From Clostridia bacterium (GTDB lineage: Bacteria > Bacillota > Clostridia > Oscillospirales > CAG-272): DNA of 32,720 nt. Positions 14,734-22,103 of this stretch are shown here, in pieces. Below the pieces are notes generated by a model. That model worked only from the letters and a program-made list of their open reading frames with translations. It was not told the origin of the DNA and did not search any database. The stretch is from NCBI GenBank assembly GCA_017513325.1, contig JAFXGC010000102.1:1-32720 (forward strand), given 5' to 3'. How positions within the stretch are numbered: position 1 is the stretch's first letter; each line of letters starts with the position of its first letter. The translations under genes were made by a program, and so were the position numbers.

Positions 14734-16569
14734 TTATAAATCTTTGATTTTTTCAGCTATTTTTTCAGCAGTAAATCCGCACAGATCCATAATATTTTCA
14801 AGATCTCCGTGAGGAACGAAACCGTCTTCGATCGCATGTATGGAAACTGTGTTTTTGTAATCTGCCTGACCTGCGGCTGCTGCGATCGCTTCGCCCACGC
14901 CGCCGCGCTTCACGCCTTCTTCAACCACCAGGATCTTTGCGTTGTTACAAAGTGAAAGAACTGTTTTATGGTCAATGGGATTGACTTTGAGAAGGCGGAT
15001 CACTCTGACTTTTCTGCCTGAGAGTGAAGTTGCCTGCAAAACTGTTGGTGTTATTCTGCCGTAGGTTATAACAGCAATTTCCGCGTCCTCGGAGTCGGTT
15101 GCAAAAATTGTTTTTTCATCATCAATTGCTTTGAAAACGCTTCTGTCATAATCAGCCTCTGCGCCTTTAGGGTATCTGAGAGCCCAGAGTCCCTCTCCCT
15201 TTTCAGCCTGATCAAATGAATATTTCATTTCGCTGTAGGATTCGGGAGAATATACAACGGTTCCGGGGATAGCTGAGAGCATGGCAACGTCGAAAACACC
15301 CTGATGGGTAACTCCGTCGCCGGGAACAAGTCCTGCGCGGTCGATTGCCATAATAACGTGAGTGTTTTGCAGGGAGACATCTTCAAGCAATTGGTCAAAA
15401 GTTCTCTGCATAAAAGTTGAATACAGGGCGCAAACGGGAAGCATTCCGCCAATTGCAAGTCCACCTGCGAAAGTGACAGCGCATTCCTCGGCAATGCCGA
15501 CGTCGTAAAAGCTATCGGTATATTTATCTTTGTAGACGCTGAGCCCCGTGCCTTTTTCCATAGCAGCGGTAACCGCGCATATTCTGGGGTTTCTTTCCTT
15601 TATCTCACAAAGGTATTCGCCCATAACACTTGAATAGGACTGCTCAGAGCTTGATTTAACGCCTTCGTTTATATCAAATCTCGAAGTGAAATGATAGTTT
15701 TCAGGATGTTTTTCTGCTCTTTCGTAGCCGTTTCCTTTCAAAGTCAGCATATGGATGATGGTGCATTTGTTTTTGGTTTTTGCTTCTCTGAGCAGGGCTT
15801 CCATCTTTTCTTCGTCGTTTCCGTTTACAGGGCCAAGGTAGTAAAGCCCAAGGTTTTCAAAAACGTTATTGGGAACCAGCAGCCTTTTGAAAAATTCCTT
15901 TATGTTGTAGGAAAAAAGAACAAGCTTTTTGCCACCGGGCATATGGGAAACAACGTTCTGGAAGGTTTTTTTGAATCTGAAATATTTTCTTGAGTTGCGC
16001 AGGCGTGAAAAATAACCTGACATAGCTCCAACGTTTTTGGAAATGGACATTTCGTTATCGTTAAGAAGAATGATAAGCTTAGAATTGGTTTCTGCGCAGC
16101 AATTCAGGGCCTCGAAAACCATTCCGTTGGTGAAGGAGCCGTCTCCGATAACAGCAACTGCCCAATTGTCGTTGCTTTTCTGTGCGTTTGCTCTTGCAAT
16201 ACCAAGGGCAGTGGGAAGAGCGCTGCCGCTGTGTCCTGCGGTGAGCGCGTCGTGCTCACTTTCTTCTCTGTTTGTAAATCCGGAAATTCCTCCGAATCTG
16301 CGGAGAGTGCTGAATTTATCATATCTTCCTGTCAGAAGTTTGTGGGCATAGCATTGATGTCCCACGTCGAAAATAATAGAATCCCTCGGGGAGTCGAAAA
16401 CTCTGTGAAGAGCTACGGTTGCTTCAACGATACCAAGGTTTGAAGCGAGATGTCCGCCGCCGTCAGCGCATTCGCGAAGTATTTCCCGGCGCATCTCAAT
16501 AACAAGATTATCTATTTCCTTTTGGGATAGTTTTTTTATATCAGAGGGAGATTTTATTTTTTCAAGCAT
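14734..16569 (-). CDS. dxs: 1-deoxy-D-xylulose-5-phosphate synthase (divergent active-site motifs)
   Basis: DXS makes 1-deoxy-xylulose 5-phosphate from pyruvate and glyceraldehyde 3-phosphate with thiamine diphosphate, the first step of the MEP isoprenoid pathway. The protein has 611 residues, near the usual 620. Conserved elements are GGGHLASNLG (His40), DVGHQCYAHK (His71), IGDGSFTNG (142-149), LNDNEMSIS, TLKGNGYERAE, the catalytic Glu361 in GIAEECAVT, and DRAGLVPGDGVTHQG. Differences from the common form are AEEC for AEQH and GHSGSA for GHSSTS. ATG 16569 is chosen because AAGGAG lies seven bases upstream; a longer frame to 16611 lacks support. It overlaps the pncC stop by eight bases. A specialised DXS variant is possible. 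Confidence 0.88.
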   Translation of the reverse strand: MLEKIKSPSDIKKLSQKEIDNLVIEMRREILRECADGGGHLASNLGIVEATVALHRVFDSPRDSIIFDVGHQCYAHKLLTGRYDKFSTLRRFGGISGFTNREESEHDALTAGHSGSALPTALGIARANAQKSNDNWAVAVIGDGSFTNGMVFEALNCCAETNSKLIILLNDNEMSISKNVGAMSGYFSRLRNSRKYFRFKKTFQNVVSHMPGGKKLVLFSYNIKEFFKRLLVPNNVFENLGLYYLGPVNGNDEEKMEALLREAKTKNKCTIIHMLTLKGNGYERAEKHPENYHFTSRFDINEGVKSSSEQSYSSVMGEYLCEIKERNPRICAVTAAMEKGTGLSVYKDKYTDSFYDVGIAEECAVTFAGGLAIGGMLPVCALYSTFMQRTFDQLLEDVSLQNTHVIMAIDRAGLVPGDGVTHQGVFDVAMLSAIPGTVVYSPESYSEMKYSFDQAEKGEGLWALRYPKGAEADYDRSVFKAIDDEKTIFATDSEDAEIAVITYGRITPTVLQATSLSGRKVRVIRLLKVNPIDHKTVLSLCNNAKILVVEEGVKRGGVGEAIAAAAGQADYKNTVSIHAIEDGFVPHGDLENIMDLCGFTAEKIAEKIKDL

Positions 16570-17074
16570 AGGATAACTCCTTTCCTGCTTCTGCGACCAA
16601 TGACAAGGCAAAATTTGCCGCCATGTTTCTTATTTCGTCGCGCGTATTATTCTCGCCAAATTCTTTTCTGTAGGTTTTGGTTGAATTTTTTGTGGATATT
16701 CCAAAGCAAACTGTTCCAACAGGTTTTCCGGGAACAGCTCCCGTGGGGCCTGCGATTCCGGTAATCGAAACGGCGATGTCGGCTCCTGTCAGCCTGAGCG
16801 CTCCCTCAGACATTTCTGCCGCAGTTTCGCGGGAAACCGCGCCGTAGTTGCGAAGTGTTTCTTCTTTGACGGAAAGCACGTTCATTTTAACTTCATTTGT
16901 ATAGGATATAATTCCGCCTGTATATACCTGTGAGGATCCGGAGAGGGCAGTTATCATTTGTCCGACAAGTCCTCCCGTGCAGGATTCAGCCGTTGCAAAG
17001 CAAAGCCCTGCTTCTTTCAGTTGAGAAAGCACTGTGCAAGCAATATTATTATCGTTTCCGCAAAACTCTTTCAT
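16562..17074 (-). CDS. pncC: Nicotinamide-nucleotide amidase, stand-alone CinA C-terminal domain (PncC)
   Basis: A 170-residue stand-alone CinA_C protein. PncC deamidates NMN to NaMN in pyridine nucleotide salvage. The family motifs are all present: TAESCTGG (Ser31), GGIISYTNEVK (Lys63), VSRETAAEMSEGA and SITGIAGPTG-KPVGTVCFG. The N-terminal MoCF-like domain of full CinA is absent, which is common. A strong promoter lies upstream at 17105-17133, and dxs starts inside the end of this gene, so the two form an operon. Confidence 0.92.
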   Translation of the reverse strand: MKEFCGNDNNIACTVLSQLKEAGLCFATAESCTGGLVGQMITALSGSSQVYTGGIISYTNEVKMNVLSVKEETLRNYGAVSRETAAEMSEGALRLTGADIAVSITGIAGPTGAVPGKPVGTVCFGISTKNSTKTYRKEFGENNTRDEIRNMAANFALSLVAEAGKELSYA

Positions 17075-17104
17075 TGTATCCTCGCAAAAAATCCATATAT
17101 AATC

Positions 17105-17133
17105 ATTATAACAAATATTGTCGCAATAATCAA
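17105..17133 (-). promoter_or_regulatory. Promoter of the pncC-dxs operon
   Basis: On the minus strand, TTGATT (17128-17133) and TATAAT (17105-17110) are separated by 17 bases. TGT just before the -10 box gives an extended -10. Confidence 0.75.
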
Positions 17134-17218
17134 TAGTGACAGGGATTTTGAAGCTATTTGTAAATAATTGATTTTGTGAAAAAATTTATTGTTTATTTAT
17201 AAAATGTGCTCAGAAATG

Positions 17219-17227
17219 TGGTATACT
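17219..17227 (+). promoter_or_regulatory. Extended -10 promoter of the Gld-like ABC operon
   Basis: TGGTATACT (17219-17227) is an extended -10 element. No good -35 hexamer is present 17 bases upstream. It lies 50 bases before the first start codon. Confidence 0.5.
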
Positions 17228-17276
17228 AATGTATAATTGTCTGAATTGTACCATTCTATTGAAAGGAAACAAACAA

Positions 17277-18236
17277 ATGGTAGAAGTTTCAAATCTTGTG
17301 AAAGCCTTTGGGCAGAAGCTTGCGCTTGATGATGTGTCATTCAGCGTGGGCGAAGGAGAAATTCTTGGATTCCTCGGTCCCAACGGCGCAGGAAAATCAA
17401 CAACCCTTAATATTATGACAGGCTATCTTTCTGCCAATTCAGGCAGCGTTAAGATAGGCGGCATTGACATACTTGAAAATCCGGATGAAGCGAAGAAGCA
17501 GATAGGATTCCTTCCCGAGCAGCCACCGCTTTATATGGATATGACAGTGGATGAATATCTTTCTTTCGTGTATGAGCTTAAAAACTGTAAGTATAACAGA
17601 AAAAAGCATCTTGAAGAGGTTTGCCACGTAACGAAGCTTTCGGACGTTCGCCACCGAGTTATCAAAAATCTTTCCAAAGGATATAAGCAGAGAGTGGGAA
17701 TTGCTCAGGCTCTTATCGGAAATCCCAAGGTGCTTGTGTTTGATGAGCCTACTGTTGGTCTTGACCCCAAGCAGATAATCGAAGTGAGAAACCTTATCAG
17801 AACGCTTGGCAGAGAACATACAGTCATTCTTTCAACACATATTCTTTCCGAGGTTCAGGCTGTCTGCGACAGAATCGTTATTATAAACGGCGGTAAGATC
17901 CTTTGCGATAAGCCCACAGACAGCGTAAGCTCAGCTATCAATAAAAACAGCCGTTATAAGCTGAAGATCTGCGGACCTCAGCGTGATGTTATGGCTGCCC
18001 TCAGAGAAACTGAAGGTGTTGAGCATGTTGAGGTTACAAGCGAGAGAGAAAAGGATAGCTGTACATATATCATAGAGTCAAGCGGAGCGACTGATGTGCG
18101 CAAAGCTGTTTTCTATAAGATGAGCGAGGGCGGATGGCCCATTATAGGTATGGCACCCGAAGGTCTCAGCCTTGAAGAAGTGTTTATGAAGCTCACTGAA
18201 GAAGGCGCAACCGAAACAAAGAAACGCAGAAAATAA
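17277..18236 (+). CDS. ABC transporter ATPase of a Gld-like export system (GldA-like)
   Basis: A 319-residue ATPase of the ABC-2/DrrA group. It shows Walker A GPNGAGKST, Q-loop region GFLPEQPPLY, signature NLSKGYKQRVGIAQAL, Walker B VLVFDEPTVGLDP and switch STHILSE. A C-terminal regulatory region of about 80 residues follows. Together with the next three genes it matches the Gld-like cluster of gliding bacteroidetes and many non-gliding gut bacteria, where the substrate is unknown. ATG 17277 follows GAAAGG; an upstream in-frame ATG at 17229 lies at the likely transcription start and lacks a ribosome site. It is the first gene of the operon, with 18 bases to the permease gene. Confidence 0.88.
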   Translation: MVEVSNLVKAFGQKLALDDVSFSVGEGEILGFLGPNGAGKSTTLNIMTGYLSANSGSVKIGGIDILENPDEAKKQIGFLPEQPPLYMDMTVDEYLSFVYELKNCKYNRKKHLEEVCHVTKLSDVRHRVIKNLSKGYKQRVGIAQALIGNPKVLVFDEPTVGLDPKQIIEVRNLIRTLGREHTVILSTHILSEVQAVCDRIVIINGGKILCDKPTDSVSSAINKNSRYKLKICGPQRDVMAALRETEGVEHVEVTSEREKDSCTYIIESSGATDVRKAVFYKMSEGGWPIIGMAPEGLSLEEVFMKLTEEGATETKKRRK

Positions 18237-18254
18237 GATAATCGGAGAAAAACA

Positions 18255-18959
18255 ATGCTTGCAATATATAAGCGCGAAATGCGCGCATATTTTACAACGC
18301 CTCAGGGATATCTGTTTATGGCAATATTCCTTTGCGCGTCAGGCTTTCTTTTCAGCCTGTCCACCCTGCTTATGCAGTCCTCCGACACAGCGACATACTT
18401 CCAGTTCCTGATGTACGGATACATAGTTCTTGTTCCCCTGCTCACCATGAAGAGTTTTGCAGAGGAGAAAAAGGCAAAAACAGAACAGCTCCTTCTCACA
18501 GCCCCCGTCAGCCTTTGGGGAATGGTTATGGCAAAATTCCTTGCCGCATTCACAATGTTTGTAGGCACGGTTGTGATCTCAATGCTTTATTATCTTGTTC
18601 TTGGCCTTTATGGAGATCCTAACTGGGCCAAGGTTATCGGATGCACAGTTGCCATGATCCTTATCGGCAGCTGCTTTATCGCCATAGGACTGTTTATTTC
18701 AGCTCTCACAGAAAATCAGTTTGTTGCCGCAATGGGAACGATCGGCGTTCTTGCAGGACTTGTGGTTGTTGCCGTTCTTAACGGTATAATCGACAGCTAT
18801 GCGGTTCGTCTTGTTCTTGACTGGCTTTCCATCTATAGCCGTTTCACAAACTTCACACAGGGAATATTTGATTTTGCCAGCGCATTTTATTATGTTTCAC
18901 TTTGCGCTGTGTTCCTTTTCCTCAGTGTGCGTGTTTATGAAAAACGCAGATTTGCTTGA
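18255..18959 (+). CDS. ABC-2 permease of the Gld-like export system (GldF-like)
   Basis: A 234-residue permease with six predicted membrane segments. MLAIYKREMRAYFTTPQGY at the N-terminus, MKSFAEEKKAKTEQLLLTAPVS after TM2, and a C-terminal VYEKRRFA tail are typical of GldF-like ABC-2 permeases. It likely forms the channel with the GldA-like ATPase upstream and the GldG-like protein downstream. It starts after CGGAGA, 18 bases from the upstream stop, and ends 12 bases before the next start. Confidence 0.87.
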   Translation: MLAIYKREMRAYFTTPQGYLFMAIFLCASGFLFSLSTLLMQSSDTATYFQFLMYGYIVLVPLLTMKSFAEEKKAKTEQLLLTAPVSLWGMVMAKFLAAFTMFVGTVVISMLYYLVLGLYGDPNWAKVIGCTVAMILIGSCFIAIGLFISALTENQFVAAMGTIGVLAGLVVVAVLNGIIDSYAVRLVLDWLSIYSRFTNFTQGIFDFASAFYYVSLCAVFLFLSVRVYEKRRFA

Positions 18960-18971
18960 TGGAGGTGGAAT

Positions 18972-20462
18972 ATGAAAAAGTTTAACAGACATAACGAAAG
19001 AAAAAAGAACTATCTTCTTATTTCATCTGCTATCACAGCTCTGGTAATTGCAGTTGCGGTTGTGGCAAACATCTGCTTCTTCGCACTTGCAACCCATTTT
19101 GTGTGGTACATTGATATGACTGAGGGACAGGTGTTCACTTTGTCACCCGAAGCGAAAGCTTTCCTCGACGATGTTGAAAATGACGTAAATATCTATTTCA
19201 CGGTCGAACCCGATAAGGTAGCAAAAACAAGCACATATCTCAATTATGTATACCGCACCGCCCTTGAAATGCAGGCAGAGTATGATAATATCAACGTTGA
19301 ATGTATTGATATAGTTAAGAATCCCGGCTTCTATAAGCAGTATTATCAGACATCAGCGCAGAAAATATATACAGACTCCGTTGTTATTGAAAGCGGAAGC
19401 GAATTCCGTATTTATTATATTGACTCATTTTTTATAACAAATGAAGATGGAAGTTCCATCTGGGCATATCAAGGCGAATATAAGCTTGTTTCAGCTATTC
19501 TTTCTGTAACTGATTCTGAAATGCCCCCCGTTTATTTCACATCCTCCCATGGAGAAAAGGTTGGAGAAGACGGTCTTGCGCTGAAGAATCTTTTCAGCGA
19601 TGCAGGCTATGAAGTGAGAAATATAGATCTTGCAAAAGAGAATATTTCAGATGATGCAAGAATAGTTGTTATAAACGATCCCCTTTATGATTTCGGCGGC
19701 ATCGTTGCAGGGGATGACAGCGAAAATGAAATTGCTAAGCTTGAAGATTTTCTTGACAGAAGAGGATGTCTTGTGGTGTTCACAAGCCCGGAAAACGCAG
19801 GAAATCTCACAAATCTCAGCGAATTTCTTGAAGAGTGGGGAATAAAGTTCACCCCCGATACATACGTAAAGGATACTGACAATTCTATTTCCACCGATGG
19901 CAGAGCAATAGTTGCAAAATATGCAGAAGAGAAAACCCTTGGCGCTTCTCTTTATACTGATATTGCAACTCTTGACACAATGCCCAAAACCATTCTCAGA
20001 AATGCAATGCCCATAAATATTCTCTGGGAAGAAAATTCAAAGTTGAACGGAACGATCGAGGTTTCACCCGTCCTACTTTCAAACAGTAGCGCGATTGCTC
20101 TCAGTAACGGCACGGAAACTCCTCTCGGAAGCGTTCCGCTTATGACGATTTCAAGAGATACAACTCTTGTTGATAACGAATACTACTATTCTTATGTAGT
20201 TGCCTGCGGCTCTGCAGACTATGTTAACGGTGGTTATCTCACGTCAAACACATATGCAAACGCAGATATTCTTTATAATACCATCAAGCTCACAGGTCGT
20301 GAGAGAATCCTTGCGGATATTGACTACAAAGTGCTTGATGATACAGCACTGGATATAACAACAGCCCAGGCAAATAAGTGGACAGTTGCAATGACCGTAA
20401 CTCTGCCTCTTATAATTTCTGTGGTTGGAGTTGCAGTGTGGATCAGGAGAAAGAACGCATGA
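18972..20462 (+). CDS. GldG-like ABC transporter auxiliary protein
   Basis: A 496-residue membrane protein. An N-terminal anchor (about residues 14-38) and a C-terminal TM (about 470-492, ending WIRRKNA) flank a large exported domain. The sequence FTLSPEAKAFLDDVENDVNIYF followed by NVECIDIVKNPGFYKQY, and PPVYFTSSHGEKVGEDGLALKNLFSDAGYEVRNIDL (read in parts), fits the ABC_transp_aux domain of GldG. GGAGGTGG precedes the start. The stop overlaps the next gene's ATG. Role: probably a non-catalytic partner of the ABC-2 permease; the transported substrate is not known. Confidence 0.83.
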   Translation: MKKFNRHNERKKNYLLISSAITALVIAVAVVANICFFALATHFVWYIDMTEGQVFTLSPEAKAFLDDVENDVNIYFTVEPDKVAKTSTYLNYVYRTALEMQAEYDNINVECIDIVKNPGFYKQYYQTSAQKIYTDSVVIESGSEFRIYYIDSFFITNEDGSSIWAYQGEYKLVSAILSVTDSEMPPVYFTSSHGEKVGEDGLALKNLFSDAGYEVRNIDLAKENISDDARIVVINDPLYDFGGIVAGDDSENEIAKLEDFLDRRGCLVVFTSPENAGNLTNLSEFLEEWGIKFTPDTYVKDTDNSISTDGRAIVAKYAEEKTLGASLYTDIATLDTMPKTILRNAMPINILWEENSKLNGTIEVSPVLLSNSSAIALSNGTETPLGSVPLMTISRDTTLVDNEYYYSYVVACGSADYVNGGYLTSNTYANADILYNTIKLTGRERILADIDYKVLDDTALDITTAQANKWTVAMTVTLPLIISVVGVAVWIRRKNA

Positions 20463-21988
20463 GAAGACAGAAAACACTTGTGATCGTTTGCGCGGTTTTG
20501 TTTGCTGTGCTTCTTGCGGCATATTTCTTCGTTATAACTCCCTATATAAAAGCGAACACACCTGAGGTGGAGAACACAGCCCCTGAAACAGAAGCCGGTG
20601 AAATGGTTGGTATATCCGACAGAATCTATATTTTCAGAGATATAAAAGCATCTGAAATAGCAAAGATTTCTGTGGAAAATCAAAGCGGAAGCTTTGCCTT
20701 TGTCAGCAGTGGCGACGGCAAGTTCTATATAGAAGGACATAAGAATATTCCTTTTGACGAAGAAAGCTTTGCTCTTCTTCAAACAGTAACAGCCAGCACG
20801 CTTTCAAAAACAAAGGTGGTTTCAGGCGCATCAGATGAAAAACTTGACGAATACGGACTTCTTCATCCTCAGGCAAACTGGGTGGTTGAAACAACGGGCG
20901 GCGAGTTTTTCAAAGTATACGTAGGTGATGCTCTGCTCACAGGCGGCGGCTACTACTGTATGTTTGAAGGCAGACCCGGCAGTGTTTACGTGCTTTCAGA
21001 GGACGTGAGCAAAACAATCCTCACAACCATTGAAGGATACGTGACCCCCATTATCTGTGCGGGAATCTCTCAGGACGACTACTATACCGTTGATAAATTC
21101 ACAGTATATAAAAACGGCGAAAAGCTGCTGAGAATCAGACTTGTTGATAAAGAATTGCAGAACAATAAGGAAGCTCTGGCAGAAAATATAATGGACTATC
21201 CCACGTCCTATTATCCAAACACCCAGATCTATTATGAAATAATTTATCAGTTTATGGGACTTGTGGCAGACAGATGCTATGATATATCAGCAACCGACGA
21301 GGAAAAAGCTGCCATAGGTATGGACGACCCGGCAACAGTTATAACCTTTGAATATAATAAATTTCTCTATGAGCTTTATTTCAGCGAAGCTCAGGAAGAT
21401 GGAACCTATTATGCATCAAGTAATATGTTCCCAAACGTTATAGGAGTTTGCAGCGCGGATACGGTTAAATTCCTTGAATATGAGCTTATTGATTGGGTTG
21501 ATAAGCTTGTTTTCCAGCAGTATATAACAAAGATTTCTTCCATGAATGTCAAGAGCGATGATGTCACAGCTGATTTTCAGCTCACACACGGCGTTTCGGA
21601 AGATGGGAAAAACACTCCTCTTTACGTTAAAGCAAACGGTCAGGATCTCACAACGGAACAGGTTGCTAATTTCCGACAGTTCTATAAAACGTTGCTTTCA
21701 GTAACCCTCACGGATTATTGTGTTGACGATGAATATTGTAAAATGACGGAGGAGGAATTGCAGGCGTTTATTTCAGATAAAAATAACGCCGCGTTGCTGC
21801 TTACGTATACCACGCTTGATGGCAGAACGTCCGAACTTGGATTCTATCCATATTCAAACCGCCATTCATGTGTAACGATAGACGGGGTAGGAGATTTTTA
21901 TGTATCCACCGACTATGTAAAAAAGGTTATAAGCGACACAATCCGCCTGCTTAACGATGAAGCAATTGATGCAAACGGTAAGTACTAA
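20459..21988 (+). CDS. DUF4340 membrane-anchored protein of the Gld-like operon
   Basis: A 509-residue protein with an N-terminal membrane anchor (RRQKTLVIVCAVLFAVLLAAYF, read in parts) and a large outside part. Two related stretches, around residues 50-230 and 260-500, have the DUF4340 look, such as LDEYGLLHPQANWVVETTGGE and IGMDDPATVITFEYN. DUF4340 proteins regularly follow GldG-like genes. The start ATG 20459 overlaps the gldG-like stop (ATGA) and has GGAGA upstream; the open frame begins earlier but inside the previous gene. A terminator follows directly, so this is the last gene of the operon. Confidence 0.8.
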   Translation: MRRQKTLVIVCAVLFAVLLAAYFFVITPYIKANTPEVENTAPETEAGEMVGISDRIYIFRDIKASEIAKISVENQSGSFAFVSSGDGKFYIEGHKNIPFDEESFALLQTVTASTLSKTKVVSGASDEKLDEYGLLHPQANWVVETTGGEFFKVYVGDALLTGGGYYCMFEGRPGSVYVLSEDVSKTILTTIEGYVTPIICAGISQDDYYTVDKFTVYKNGEKLLRIRLVDKELQNNKEALAENIMDYPTSYYPNTQIYYEIIYQFMGLVADRCYDISATDEEKAAIGMDDPATVITFEYNKFLYELYFSEAQEDGTYYASSNMFPNVIGVCSADTVKFLEYELIDWVDKLVFQQYITKISSMNVKSDDVTADFQLTHGVSEDGKNTPLYVKANGQDLTTEQVANFRQFYKTLLSVTLTDYCVDDEYCKMTEEELQAFISDKNNAALLLTYTTLDGRTSELGFYPYSNRHSCVTIDGVGDFYVSTDYVKKVISDTIRLLNDEAIDANGKY

Positions 21989-21995
21989 TAAAAAT

Positions 21996-22024
21996 AGAGA
22001 ATCCGAGAGGATTCTCTTTTTTTC
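21996..22024 (+). terminator. Terminator of the Gld-like ABC operon
   Basis: AGAGAATCC (21996-22004) and GGATTCTCT (22009-22017) pair around GAGA, followed by a run of T. It lies eight bases past the DUF4340 stop. Confidence 0.9.
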
Positions 22025-22038
22025 TTGCGCTAAAGCAT

Positions 22039-22067
22039 TTGACAATATATTTTTAAAGGATTATAAT
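22039..22067 (+). promoter_or_regulatory. Perfect-consensus promoter of the glycyl radical enzyme gene
   Basis: TTGACA (22039-22044), 17-base spacer, TATAAT (22062-22067). All twelve bases match the housekeeping sigma consensus with ideal spacing. GAGGTG follows before the ATG at 22104. Confidence 0.88.
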
Positions 22068-22103
22068 TTGGGTGTAAAGTATGTATAATCTGCGAGGTGT
22101 ACT

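Noticed and set aside
17229..17276. Earlier start for the GldA-like ATPase
   Set aside because: The ATG at 17229 directly follows the -10 element and lacks a ribosome site; homology begins at MVEVSN.
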